51,207 nucleotides of DNA from Burkholderiaceae bacterium. GTDB taxonomy: Bacteria > Pseudomonadota > Gammaproteobacteria > Burkholderiales > Burkholderiaceae_E. This document shows, piece after piece, positions 1-8,960 of the stretch. A program made the position numbers and the translations under genes. The notes under the pieces are model-generated. The model worked only from the letters and a program-made list of their open reading frames with translations, was not told where the DNA came from and searched no databases. The DNA lies in NCBI GenBank assembly GCA_023954015.1, contig JAMLIS010000021.1, positions 1 to 51,207 on the forward strand. The letters are read 5' to 3'. Each line of letters starts with the position of its first letter. Positions within the stretch are counted from its first letter, which is position 1.

Positions 1-623
<623 letters not shown>

Positions 624-627
<4 letters not shown>

Positions 628-1379
628 TCCGCGCCGACCAGCTTCTCGTCGCCCGCGGCCTGGCGCCGACGCGATCGGCCGCGCAACGACTCATCGATCG
701 CAGGGCCGTGCACTGGCTCGGCCCGCGAGGCTGGGCGTGCCCGCGCAAGGCCGGTGAGCGCCTGCCCGGTGACTGCGAGATCGCGATCAGCGACGACACC
801 GAACTGCGCTACCTGTCGCGCGGCGGCGCGAAGCTCGAGGGCGCGCTCGCGTGCAGCGACATCGACGCGAGCGCGCTCGCCTGCCTCGACCTCGGACAGA
901 GCACGGGCGGCTTCACCGACTGCCTGCTTCGCGCGGGCGCGGCGAGCGTCGTCGGCGTGGACGTCGGACGCGCGCAGCTGCACGAATCGTTGCGCGCCGA
1001 TCGGCGGGTGCGAGTCTTCGAGGGGCTGAACGTACGCGCACTCGACGCCGTGGCGCTCGGCGACGCGTATCCGGCGGGCGGCTTCGACCTGGTCGTCGCC
1101 GATCTCTCGTTCATTTCGCTGGTGCACGCCTTCGCGCCTGCCTTTGCGCTGGTACGCGACGGCGCGCGCATGCTGGCGCTCGTCAAGCCGCAGTTCGAAC
1201 TGGGCCCGGGGGCGGTGGATCGCCGCGGAATCGTGCGCGACGCCGCGCGCTACGAAGGCCTGCGCGAGCGCATCGAGCTCGCCGCGCGCGCGAGCGGGTG
1301 GAAGCCCGAAGCCTGGTTCGACAGCCCGGTCACCGGCGGGGACGGCAACCGCGAATTCTTCCTCGAGGCACGCAGATGA
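624..1379 (+). CDS. tlyA: TlyA-family rRNA (ribose-2'-O) methyltransferase / putative hemolysin A
   Basis: This is a 251-residue protein with an N-terminal S4 RNA-binding domain ([20 protein letters not shown], about residues 2-60) and a C-terminal FtsJ/RrmJ-like SAM-dependent methyltransferase domain. The SAM motif [15 protein letters not shown] is characteristic of TlyA. Residues matching the K-D-K-E tetrad can be seen in [26 protein letters not shown] and GNREFF. TlyA proteins methylate rRNA riboses; the exact target here is unknown. The open frame extends far upstream inside ahcY, but homology begins only at the TTG at 624, which overlaps the ahcY stop (TTGA). The stop overlaps the metF start as ATGA, implying translational coupling. 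A GTG or ATG start further inside would cut into the S4 domain, so TTG is preferred. Confidence 0.88.
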
Positions 1380-2215
1380 AGGCGGCACCGACGATCAGTT
1401 TCGAGTTCTTTCCGCCGAACACGCCGGCCGGCTTCGAGAAGCTGCGCAGCGTGCGCGAAGCACTGGCGCGCTTCGCACCGGCGTTCTACAGCGTGACCTA
1501 CGGCGCCGGCGGCGTGACGCGCGACAAGACGCTGTCGGTGGTCAACGAGATCGCCGGCGAGGGACGCACGGTGGCGCCGCACCTGTCGTGCATCGGCGCC
1601 TCGCGCGATTCGGTGCGCGAACTGCTCGCGCTGTATCGCCGGCTGGGCATCCGTCGCCTCGTCCTGCTGCGCGGCGACCTGCCGTCGGGAATGCGCGCCG
1701 GGGGCGACTTCCTCCATGCGAGCGATCTCGTGTCCTTCGTCCGTTCGGAGGCGGGTGATCTCTTTCATCTGGAGGTCGCGGCGTACCCCGAGATGCATCC
1801 GCAGGCGCGCACGCCGCGCGACGACCTGCAGGCCTTCGCGGCGAAGATGCGCGCGGGCGCCGATTCGGCGATCACGCAGTACTTCTTCAACGCCGACGCC
1901 TACCTGCGCTTTCGCGACGCCGCCGCGCGCATCGGCATCGACGCGCCGATCGTGCCCGGCATCATGCCGATCTCGAACTTCTCGCAACTGGCCCGCTTCT
2001 CGGATTCGTGCGGCGCCGAGATCCCGCGCTGGATCCGCCTCGAACTGGCCGCCTGCGGCGACGATCTCGAAGCGATCCGCGAGTTCGGCGCCGAGGTCGT
2101 CGGCGCAATGTGCCGACGCCTGCTCGCCGAAGGCGCACCCGGCCTGCACTTCTACACGCTGAACCAGGCCGGCCCGACGACGGCGATCGTCGAGGCGCTC
2201 GGCGCGGCGCATTGA
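1376..2215 (+). CDS. metF: Methylenetetrahydrofolate reductase
   Basis: This is a 279-residue cytoplasmic FAD enzyme reducing 5,10-methylene-THF to 5-methyl-THF, the methyl donor for homocysteine methylation. It is close to the normal bacterial MetF length. Family signatures include the N-terminal SFEFFPP motif with the catalytic Glu, FYSVTYGAGG, the LVLLRGDLP loop, the EVAAYPEMHPQA segment, and FFNADAYLRF. The start ATG at 1376 sits inside the tlyA stop region (ATGA overlap), directly behind tlyA and ahcY, so MetF supplies methyl groups in the same operon that recycles SAH. About 196 bases follow before the next gene and contain only imperfect GC-rich inverted repeats with no convincing terminator. 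Confidence 0.96.
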   Translation: MKAAPTISFEFFPPNTPAGFEKLRSVREALARFAPAFYSVTYGAGGVTRDKTLSVVNEIAGEGRTVAPHLSCIGASRDSVRELLALYRRLGIRRLVLLRGDLPSGMRAGGDFLHASDLVSFVRSEAGDLFHLEVAAYPEMHPQARTPRDDLQAFAAKMRAGADSAITQYFFNADAYLRFRDAAARIGIDAPIVPGIMPISNFSQLARFSDSCGAEIPRWIRLELAACGDDLEAIREFGAEVVGAMCRRLLAEGAPGLHFYTLNQAGPTTAIVEALGAAH

Positions 2216-2411
2216 GCGCGCGCGAAACCCGGGAGCCTGCGCCGGTCGCAGCTGTCCGCGCAGCGCCAGCCTCCCAGGTCCGGCGCCGGGCCGTTCGTCG
2301 GATCCTGTTGTCGAAGACCCGACCGGCGGCGGGGCGCCCGACGATCCCGCGGCCGGCGCTCGCTACCATCGATCCAACGCCGAGAACGCCAGGCTGCGAA
2401 CGCCCATTTCG

Positions 2412-4013
2412 ATGTCGACCACGCTTCCCGCACCGGGCCTCGCCTCGGTGAAACGCTATCAGATCCCGGTCGAGATGCTGCAGGAGGGCATGTTCGTCGT
2501 CGAGCTGGACCGGCCCTGGCTGGACACGCCTTTCCTGCTGCAGGGCTTCCTCGTCGGAAGCCGGATAGAGCTCGACACGCTGCGCCGGTACTGCCGCTAC
2601 GTGTACGTCGATCTCGATCTCTCCAGTTCGGCGCTCGCCGATGCGATCCGCGGTGCGGAACTGTCCGACGAGTGCGCGGCACCGTACGCGCCGCCGGCGC
2701 CGACGCCGCTGCGCTTCGACACGGTGCTCGACGAGAAGCCTGCCGTTCGCGAGCCCGCCCCGCGTCCGGTGCGCATCCGCGCCGACGTGAAGATCAGCCG
2801 GCAGACGCGCGAACGCTTCCGCGATTTCATTCGCGCGACGGCGATCGCACCCGCGCAGGCTCCGGCCGTTCCCGCATGGCGCCGCCTGCTCGATCGGCTG
2901 CGCCCCGACGCCCGCGCGCACGCCGCGCGCGGCCGGCACGACACGCCGATCCAGGCCCGTGCGGCGCTCGAGGCGCTGGGACCACAACTGCCCGAAGGCA
3001 TCGAGCTGCGTCCCTGGGTCGATCGCACGCCGGTCGAAGTCGAGTTGCCTCGCGCCCGCGCCGCCTTCGGTGTCGGCGAGCGCGCGCTCGACTCGCTGGT
3101 CGCCGACGTGCGCCAGGGGCGCGTGCCCGACGTGCAGCAGGTCAGCACGGCCGTCGACCAGATCGTCGACAGCATGGTCGAGAACCCCGACGCGCTTCTG
3201 TGGGTTGCCCGCCTGCGCGAGGAGAGCGTGCAGACCTACCAGCACGGCGTGAAGGTCGCGCTCTACCTGGTGGCACTCGGTCGCCACCTCGGCTTCCCGC
3301 GCGGCGACCTGTCGAACCTCGGCATGATCGGGATGCTCGCCGACGTCGGCAAGACACGCCTGCCGACCGCGCTGCTCGAGAAGCCGGGCATGCTCTCGCC
3401 GGCCGAATACAACATCGTCAAGGAACACGTGCGCCTCGGCCTCGATGCGCTCGCCTCGAGCGTGCAGCTCGCGCCGCCGATCGTCGAAGGCATCGCACAG
3501 CATCACGAACGCCTCGACGGTTCGGGCTACCCGAAGGGACTGCGCGCCGACGAGATCGGCGTCTACGGCCGCATGTCGGCGATCGTCGACAGCTTCGTCG
3601 CCCTGATCACCGCGCGCGCCTACGCGAACGCCTGCGCTGCGCAGGACGCGCTGATGAACCTGTACGAATGGGCGGGCACCTCGTTCCACGAACCGCTGGT
3701 CGAGCAGTTCGTGCAGGCGGTGGGCATCTTCCCGGTCGGCAGCTTCGTCGAGCTTTCCACCGGCGAGATCGCGGCGGTGCTCGCGCACAATCGCGTGCGC
3801 CGGCTCGAGCCGCGGGTTCTGGTACTCACGACGCCCGACAAGACGCCGCTGCCGGCGCCCTTCGAGCGCGACCTGATGCACCGCACGAAGAACGGCGAGA
3901 ACGGCAGGCGTACGCGGATCGTCCGCGGCCTGGCAGCCGGCGCCTACGGGCTGCGGCTGCGCGACTACTACGCACGCGAAGCGCCGCAGGCCGACCGCCG
4001 GGTGCGGGCGTAG
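2412..4013 (+). CDS. DUF3391 / HD-GYP domain protein with degenerate HD motif
   Basis: This is a 533-residue cytoplasmic protein. Residues about 14-70 form a DUF3391 domain (KRYQIPVEMLQEGMFVVELD), followed by a low-complexity Pro/Ala/Arg linker (about 90-240) and an HD-GYP domain (about 245-440). HD-GYP proteins normally hydrolyse c-di-GMP. The GYP half is intact (HHERLDGSGYP, residues 364-374) and the early metal His is present at 278. The diagnostic HD dyad, however, reads Ala310-Asp311 in GMLADVGKTRLP, so one metal-ligand His is missing. Either activity is altered or the protein acts as a c-di-GMP-related scaffold. It ends 18 bases before a GGDEF-EAL gene on the same strand, suggesting a functional pair. 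The ATG at 2412 is chosen because the DUF3391 domain starts shortly after it. Confidence 0.9.
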   Translation: MSTTLPAPGLASVKRYQIPVEMLQEGMFVVELDRPWLDTPFLLQGFLVGSRIELDTLRRYCRYVYVDLDLSSSALADAIRGAELSDECAAPYAPPAPTPLRFDTVLDEKPAVREPAPRPVRIRADVKISRQTRERFRDFIRATAIAPAQAPAVPAWRRLLDRLRPDARAHAARGRHDTPIQARAALEALGPQLPEGIELRPWVDRTPVEVELPRARAAFGVGERALDSLVADVRQGRVPDVQQVSTAVDQIVDSMVENPDALLWVARLREESVQTYQHGVKVALYLVALGRHLGFPRGDLSNLGMIGMLADVGKTRLPTALLEKPGMLSPAEYNIVKEHVRLGLDALASSVQLAPPIVEGIAQHHERLDGSGYPKGLRADEIGVYGRMSAIVDSFVALITARAYANACAAQDALMNLYEWAGTSFHEPLVEQFVQAVGIFPVGSFVELSTGEIAAVLAHNRVRRLEPRVLVLTTPDKTPLPAPFERDLMHRTKNGENGRRTRIVRGLAAGAYGLRLRDYYAREAPQADRRVRA

Positions 4014-4031
4014 CCGGGCCGCAGCGCAGCC

Positions 4032-5378
4032 GTGCCGGGCCCTGGCGGAGAATCCGCTCCCGTCGCCGACGACGCGCGCGAACGCACGCCGGCACGACTG
4101 CTGGCCGACATTGCTGCTGCCGCGCGCGATGCCGGTACGCGCGCGGTCGTGCTGGTCGTCGCGCTGAACCGCTCCGATCGCATCGATGCGCTTGCCCGCG
4201 CACCGGAAGACCGCCCGGTGCTCGACGAGATCGCCCGTCGGATGGACGCGGTCCTGCGCCCGGTCGACCGCTACGCGTTCGCTTCGCGGGAAGAAGCGTG
4301 GGTGCTGCTGCCGGGACTGGCAAGCGAGGCGCTCGCAGAGCTCGCCTGCCATTCGCTGATCCAGGCGCTGTCGCCGCCCGTGCATCTCGCGTCGGAAGGA
4401 ACGCAGCTGCGCGTGCGTGCTTCGATCGGCGGCGCCTGGGCGCCCCCGGGTTCGAGGCCGGAAGCGAAGCGACTGGTCGCCGTCGCCTCCGAGGCGGCCG
4501 CGCAATCGCTCGGCCGCGAGGATCACGTCCGGATCCTGCGCGTGAACGACGATCACGCGTCGGGGCTGCGTCGCCACGAAATCGAACGCGACCTGCAGGA
4601 CGCACTCGCCGGCAACGAGCTGGAAGTGCACTTCCAGCCGCAGGTCGACCTGCGCAGCGGACGCTGCGCGTCGGCAGAGGCGCTGATTCGCTGGCACCGC
4701 GCCGACGACCGCGCAGTCGCGCCCTCGACGATCGCTTCCATCGCGGAGGAACGCGGGCTGATCGTCGAGCTCACCCGCTTCACGATGAACACCGCGCTGC
4801 GGCAGATGGCGCAGTGGAAAAAACTGGGGCACGACCTGTCGGTGGCGATCAATCTCTCGGCGGTCACCTTCGGCGACACGGCGCTGCCGGAACTCGTCGC
4901 GCAGACGCTGCAGATCTGGGGCGTGGAGGCGCGACGGCTGACGCTCGAACTGACCGAGAGCGCGCTGATCCGCAACGAGCGCTCGGCGATCGAACTGGCG
5001 CACCAGTTGCGCGAGCTCGGCTGCCGGCTGTCGATCGACGACTTCGGCACCGGCTATTCGTCGCTCAGTTACCTGCAGCGCTTTCCGCTCGACGAGCTGA
5101 AGATCGACCGCAGCTTCGTGCAGACGATCGCCACCGGGCGCCAGGATCACCGGATCGTTCGCGCACTCGTCGAACTGGCGCGCGCCTTCGGGCTGGACAC
5201 CGTCGCCGAGGGTGTCGAGAGCGCCGTCGTCGAGTCGAAGCTGCGCGAACTCGGCTGCGATCTCGCACAGGGCTTCCACCTGTCGCCCGCGCTGCCGCCA
5301 GACGACTTCCTCGAATGGTGCACGAACCGCAATGCGGCGCTTCGCTTCACTGACCCCGGATCACGCGAGACTCGGTGA
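4032..5378 (+). CDS. Degenerate GGDEF plus EAL domain protein (putative c-di-GMP phosphodiesterase)
   Basis: This is a 448-residue protein without membrane segments. Residues about 20-170 resemble a GGDEF fold (RYAFASREEAWVLLPG, VRASIGGAWAP) but have no GGDEF/GGEEF signature, so no cyclase activity is expected. Residues about 180-435 form an EAL domain with all key groups visible: Glu216 in AEALIRW, Asn274 in INLS, Glu306 in LELTES, the DDFGTGYSSLSYL motif (Asp336, Asp337), Lys357 in ELKIDRSF, AEGVES, and Gln413 in AQGF. An active c-di-GMP phosphodiesterase (to pGpG) is therefore likely. The start is a GTG at 4032, 18 bases after the HD-GYP-like gene. The 3' end overlaps the convergent 5-formyl-THF cyclo-ligase gene by about 32 bases. 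Confidence 0.88.
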   Translation: MPGPGGESAPVADDARERTPARLLADIAAAARDAGTRAVVLVVALNRSDRIDALARAPEDRPVLDEIARRMDAVLRPVDRYAFASREEAWVLLPGLASEALAELACHSLIQALSPPVHLASEGTQLRVRASIGGAWAPPGSRPEAKRLVAVASEAAAQSLGREDHVRILRVNDDHASGLRRHEIERDLQDALAGNELEVHFQPQVDLRSGRCASAEALIRWHRADDRAVAPSTIASIAEERGLIVELTRFTMNTALRQMAQWKKLGHDLSVAINLSAVTFGDTALPELVAQTLQIWGVEARRLTLELTESALIRNERSAIELAHQLRELGCRLSIDDFGTGYSSLSYLQRFPLDELKIDRSFVQTIATGRQDHRIVRALVELARAFGLDTVAEGVESAVVESKLRELGCDLAQGFHLSPALPPDDFLEWCTNRNAALRFTDPGSRETR

Positions 5379-5919
5379 CGATCGCCGCCAGCGGCCGGTC
5401 GTGGGCCTGTGCTTCGAAGTGTTCGAGTTCGCAGGCGTCGTAGCCGACGCCTATCGCCGCGATCGGACGCCGCGCGAGCGTGCGGTCGTAATGCCCGCCG
5501 CCGTAGCCGAGCCGATAGCCGCGCGAATCGAAGCCCACGCACGGAACGATCAACAACGCGGGATCGACCGTCTCGAACGGTTCCGGCACCGGAATCGCGA
5601 AGCGGTCGATGCGCACTTCGCCGTCGCGCCGCCATCGGCCGAATTCGAGGGCGCCGGCCTCGCCGATGCGCGGCAGCGCGAGCTGCCGTCCCTCGGACTC
5701 CCACCTTTCGTGGCAGGCAGTCAGTTGCGGCTCGCCGCGGATCGGCCAGTACACGCCGAGCACTTGCGCGCGATCGAAGGGCGCGCAACCCAGCAGCGAC
5801 GCCAGCCGCTCGCGCAGCGCTGCGTCGGCCGATTCGCTCCACGCAGCCGGGCGTTCCCGGCGCCAGAGAATCAAGGCGTTGCGAGCATGAGTTCGAGTAA
5901 TTTCGTCGACAACGCGCAT
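5347..5919 (-). CDS. 5-formyltetrahydrofolate cyclo-ligase
   Basis: This is a 190-residue cytoplasmic enzyme converting 5-formyl-THF to 5,10-methenyl-THF with ATP, returning a storage folate to the active pool. Family features are the N-terminal Arg-rich helix (NALILWRRERPAAW), GVYWPIRGEPQL, the PALLIVPCVGFDSRG segment, and the LGYGGGHYDRTL nucleotide/substrate motif, followed by IGVGYDACELE. The start ATG at 5919 is the first Met before the conserved domain and gives a normal family length. It is divergent from the transglycosylase gene (63 bases between starts) and its 3' end overlaps the convergent EAL gene. In many proteobacteria the homologue (ygfA) lies next to the 6S RNA gene, but no 6S-like element could be placed in the short spacer here. 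Confidence 0.93.
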   Translation of the reverse strand: MRVVDEITRTHARNALILWRRERPAAWSESADAALRERLASLLGCAPFDRAQVLGVYWPIRGEPQLTACHERWESEGRQLALPRIGEAGALEFGRWRRDGEVRIDRFAIPVPEPFETVDPALLIVPCVGFDSRGYRLGYGGGHYDRTLARRPIAAIGVGYDACELEHFEAQAHDRPLAAIVTESRVIRGQ

Positions 5920-5933
5920 GGTATGCTCGATCC

Positions 5934-5951
5934 CGGTGCCGCCCGGCACCG
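5934..5951. promoter_or_regulatory. Perfect inverted repeat in the divergent spacer
   Basis: CGGTGCC (5934-5940), a four-base loop GCCC, and GGCACCG (5945-5951) form a perfect 7-bp inverted repeat between the divergent 5-formyl-THF cyclo-ligase and transglycosylase starts. No T-run follows on either strand, so it does not look like a terminator. It could be an operator or a 5'-leader hairpin. A -10-like TATGCT lies just before it at 5922-5927, without a convincing -35. Confidence 0.3.
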
Positions 5952-5982
5952 AACGGCGTTTCAGTGTGCAGGCAGGGCGACG

Positions 5983-7956
5983 ATGACGTACCGGATCGCG
6001 ATCGCGGCGATTGTAGGGCTGATCGGTCTTTCGGTTCTCTCGCCTGCCGAGGCGTCCAAGCGCCGCCCCGAGCCGACCCGGGCCGCGGCGCCTGCTCCGC
6101 TGGGCGTCGACGAAGCCTTCGTCGCAGCGCACCAGGCGTTCACGAAGAACGACCTGCCGCGCTTCGAAGCGATGGCCGCGCAGGCCCGATCGCACCCGCT
6201 CGCCACCTACCTCGATTACTGGCGCCTGCGTCTGCAACTGCAGCGACCCGCCGGCGAAGCGCTGCCCGGCGCTGCCGACGCCGACGTGCGCCGCTTCCTT
6301 GCCCGGCACGAAGGTACGCTGGTCGCCGACCTGCTCAGCCGCGACTGGATGCTCGATCTCGGCAAGCGCGCCGAATGGGGCGTCTTCGACGGCGAATACG
6401 CCCGCTGGATCCTGCGCGACGACGACGAAGTGCATTGCTACGCCGCGCTGGGCGAAATCGAACGCGGAAGGCCCGCACCGCAGGCCCGCGAAGCGGTCTT
6501 CTCGGTACACAGCTTCGGCCCGGGCTGCACGGCGCTGCTCGATGCGCAGGTGCGCACGCGCGCGATCGGCCGCGACGACCTCGTCGCGCGCCTGTTTTCC
6601 GCGCTCGAGACGAACAGCGCTGACACCGTGCGCCTGCTCGGCGAACGGCTGCAGCTCGATCCGAAGGCGCTCGACCTGGCCCTGTCCAGGCCGTCGAAAG
6701 CCCTGGAGACGACGCGCACGCGCGAACTCGCGCTGATCGCGCTGTCGCGCCTGGCGCGCCGGGATCCGTCGGAGGCGATCGAACGGCTCGGCGCCAACGC
6801 GCACGCGCTGCGCGACTCGGATGTCGCTTTCGTGCGCTCGCAGGTCGCGGCTTCGGCGATGCGCCGGCTCGACGCACGTGCGCTCGAGTGGGCGCGCGAC
6901 GCGCTCGACGCGCCGGCCACCGACGAAACGTGGAGGTGGCTCGCCCGCGCGGCGCTGCGCGAGCAGGACTGGACGACGCTGCGGCGGGTCGTCGCGCGGA
7001 TGAGCGAAGCGGCCCGCAGCGATCCGGCGTGGGTGTACTGGAGCGCGCGCGCCGCGCGCCAGGCGGGCGATGCAGTACAGGCCGACGAGATGCTGCGTAC
7101 GATCGCCGGCCAGTTCAGCTTCTACGGGCAGCTCGCCGCCGAGGACCTCGGCTCGCTGACCGCGCCGCCCCCCAGCGCGCTGGCGGCCACGCCGGAAGAA
7201 CTCGCGCAGGCCGCACGCAACGACGGCTTCGAGCGCGCGCTGCGCTTCTACGCGCTCGGCCTGCGCTTCGAAGGCAATCGCGAGTGGAACTTCCAGTTGC
7301 GCGGCATGAGCGATCGGCAACTGCTCGCCGCCGCCCGATGGGCATGCACGCAGCAGGTGCTCGACCGCTGCGTGAACACGGCAGAGCGCACGCGCGACGA
7401 GCACGACTTCGCGCTGCGCTTCGTGTCGCCCTTCCTCGACCGCATGAAGCCCGCCGCGGCCAGCGCCGACCTCGATCCGGCGTGGGTCTACGGGCTGATC
7501 CGCCAGGAATCTCGCTTCGTCATGGACGCGAAATCGTGGGCCGGCGCGCAGGGGCTGATGCAGATCATGCCGTCCACCGGGCGCTGGATCGCGAAGAAGC
7601 TCGGCGAGCGCAACTTCCGCGTCGAGCAGTTGCACGACCTGGACACGAACCTGCGCTTCGGCACCTTCTACCTGCGCGCGGTGCTCGACGATCTCGAAGG
7701 CTCGCCGCTGCTCGCCTCCGCCGCGTACAACGCGGGACCGGGCCGCCCGCGCAACTGGCGATCGACGCTGGCGGCGCCGATCGAGGGCGCGATATTCGCC
7801 GAGATCATTCCGTTCAACGAGACACGCGACTACGTCAAGAAGGTGCTCACGAACGCGACCTACTACGCGGCGCTGTTCACCGGCCGGCCGCAGTCGCTGA
7901 AGGCGCGCCTGGGCAACGTCGGCCCCTCGTCGTCGATGCCGGCCGACATTCCGTAG
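5983..7956 (+). CDS. slt: Soluble lytic murein transglycosylase
   Basis: This is a 657-residue periplasmic enzyme cleaving peptidoglycan glycan strands with formation of 1,6-anhydro-muramyl ends. A signal peptide is visible at the N-terminus (MTYRIAIAAIVGLIGLSVLS, then PAEASK). A long alpha-superhelical region follows (about 40-480), then the catalytic SLT domain: the active-site Glu is Glu509 in LIRQESRF, followed by SWAGAQGLMQIMPSTGRW and the AYNAGPGRPRNW motif. Length and architecture match the Slt70 family. The start at 5983 is chosen because it begins exactly at the signal sequence; the frame remains open upstream. It is divergent from the cyclo-ligase and followed 10 bases later by an NDUFA9-like gene, then cca, an arrangement common in Burkholderiales. 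Confidence 0.95.
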   Translation: MTYRIAIAAIVGLIGLSVLSPAEASKRRPEPTRAAAPAPLGVDEAFVAAHQAFTKNDLPRFEAMAAQARSHPLATYLDYWRLRLQLQRPAGEALPGAADADVRRFLARHEGTLVADLLSRDWMLDLGKRAEWGVFDGEYARWILRDDDEVHCYAALGEIERGRPAPQAREAVFSVHSFGPGCTALLDAQVRTRAIGRDDLVARLFSALETNSADTVRLLGERLQLDPKALDLALSRPSKALETTRTRELALIALSRLARRDPSEAIERLGANAHALRDSDVAFVRSQVAASAMRRLDARALEWARDALDAPATDETWRWLARAALREQDWTTLRRVVARMSEAARSDPAWVYWSARAARQAGDAVQADEMLRTIAGQFSFYGQLAAEDLGSLTAPPPSALAATPEELAQAARNDGFERALRFYALGLRFEGNREWNFQLRGMSDRQLLAAARWACTQQVLDRCVNTAERTRDEHDFALRFVSPFLDRMKPAAASADLDPAWVYGLIRQESRFVMDAKSWAGAQGLMQIMPSTGRWIAKKLGERNFRVEQLHDLDTNLRFGTFYLRAVLDDLEGSPLLASAAYNAGPGRPRNWRSTLAAPIEGAIFAEIIPFNETRDYVKKVLTNATYYAALFTGRPQSLKARLGNVGPSSSMPADIP

Positions 7957-7966
7957 ACCTCCCGAC

Positions 7967-8932
7967 ATGGCAGCCCGGCCCGTTCTCCTGCTCGGCGGCA
8001 GCGGCTTCATCGGCCGCCATGTCGCTGCGCGGCTCGCCGCGCGGGCGCATCACGTGATCGTTCCGACGCGAAACCGCGAACGCGCCCGCGCACTGCTCAC
8101 GCTGCCCACGGTCCAGGTCTTCCAGGCGGACGTGCAAGACGACGCGCAGCTCGCGTCCCTGGTGCGCAGCGCCGATGCCGTGATCAACCTGGTGGGCGTG
8201 CTCGACGGCGGTCGCGGCTCTCCGTGGGGGCCGGGCTTCGAACGTGCGCACGTGAAGCTCGTCGCACGCATCGTCGAGGCCGCGCGTGCGGCCGGCTTGC
8301 GGCGCCTGCTGCACGTCTCGGCACTCGGCGTGCACGAAGGAGGCGAGCGGACGCTGCCGTCGATGTACCTGCGCTCGAAGGCGGCGGGCGAGCGCCTCGT
8401 GCGCGACGCCGGCGATCTCCAGTGGACGGTGTTTCGCCCGTCCGTCGTCTTCGGCCGCGGCGATTCGCTGATCGAGCGCTTCATGCTGCTGCAACGCTGG
8501 CTGCCGGTGATTCCGCTCGGGCGCGCCGATGCGCGCCTGCAACCGGTGTGGGTCGGCGACGTCGCCCGCGCGCTCGTGAACGCGCTCGACGAGCAGGCCA
8601 CCGTGCACCGCTGCTACGAGCTCGCCGGCCCCGACGTGTGGACGCTGCGCGAACTCATCCGCTTTGCCGGAGAGCTTTCCGGCTACCGGCGCACGGTCGT
8701 CGGGCTGCCGGAGGCGCTCGGCCGCCTGCAGGCGATGCTGCTCGAGTTCGCACCCGGTGCGCTGCACATGTCGCGCGACAACTTCGCCAGCCTGTCGATC
8801 GACAACGTCGCGGACGGCCCGATCGCCGCCGAGCTGCGCATCGAACCGGCGTCGCTCGCGTCGATCGCGCCGTCGTATCTCGACGTGCACGAACTGCGGC
8901 TGGCCGAGGAACGCCGCCGCGCGCGACGCTGA
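7967..8932 (+). CDS. Complex I NDUFA9-subunit family / NAD(P)-dependent epimerase-like protein
   Basis: This is a 321-residue extended-SDR (atypical) protein with an N-terminal Rossmann motif (VLLLGGSGFIGRHVAARL) and an NmrA/epimerase-type fold. It is similar in layout to the NDUFA9-like proteins that bind NAD(P) tightly but often lack catalysis. Markers are DAVINLVGVLDG, LLHVSALGVHE, the MYLRSKAAGERLV segment in the position of the YxxxK motif, and FRPSVVFGRGDSLIERF. The exact role is unknown; proposals for the family include complex I or quinone biology. It lies between slt and cca on the same strand, 10 bases after slt and 28 before cca, so it is probably co-transcribed. Confidence 0.85.
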   Translation: MAARPVLLLGGSGFIGRHVAARLAARAHHVIVPTRNRERARALLTLPTVQVFQADVQDDAQLASLVRSADAVINLVGVLDGGRGSPWGPGFERAHVKLVARIVEAARAAGLRRLLHVSALGVHEGGERTLPSMYLRSKAAGERLVRDAGDLQWTVFRPSVVFGRGDSLIERFMLLQRWLPVIPLGRADARLQPVWVGDVARALVNALDEQATVHRCYELAGPDVWTLRELIRFAGELSGYRRTVVGLPEALGRLQAMLLEFAPGALHMSRDNFASLSIDNVADGPIAAELRIEPASLASIAPSYLDVHELRLAEERRRARR

Positions 8933-8960
8933 CGAAGCCGTCAATCGCGCAACGTCGCCG

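Noticed and set aside
2216..2411. Riboswitch or terminator between metF and the HD-GYP-like gene
   Set aside because: Only imperfect GC-rich inverted repeats are present, with no T-run and no recognisable conserved core; an SAH riboswitch would be expected upstream of ahcY, outside the window.
1962..5279. A 1105-codon open frame on the minus strand
   Set aside because: It lies opposite the well-supported metF, HD-GYP-like and EAL genes; long antisense frames are common at this GC content and the translation is Arg/Ala-rich with no recognisable domain.
5920..5982. 6S RNA next to the 5-formyl-THF cyclo-ligase gene
   Set aside because: The 63-base spacer is far too short for a 6S RNA of about 180 bases and contains no such structure.
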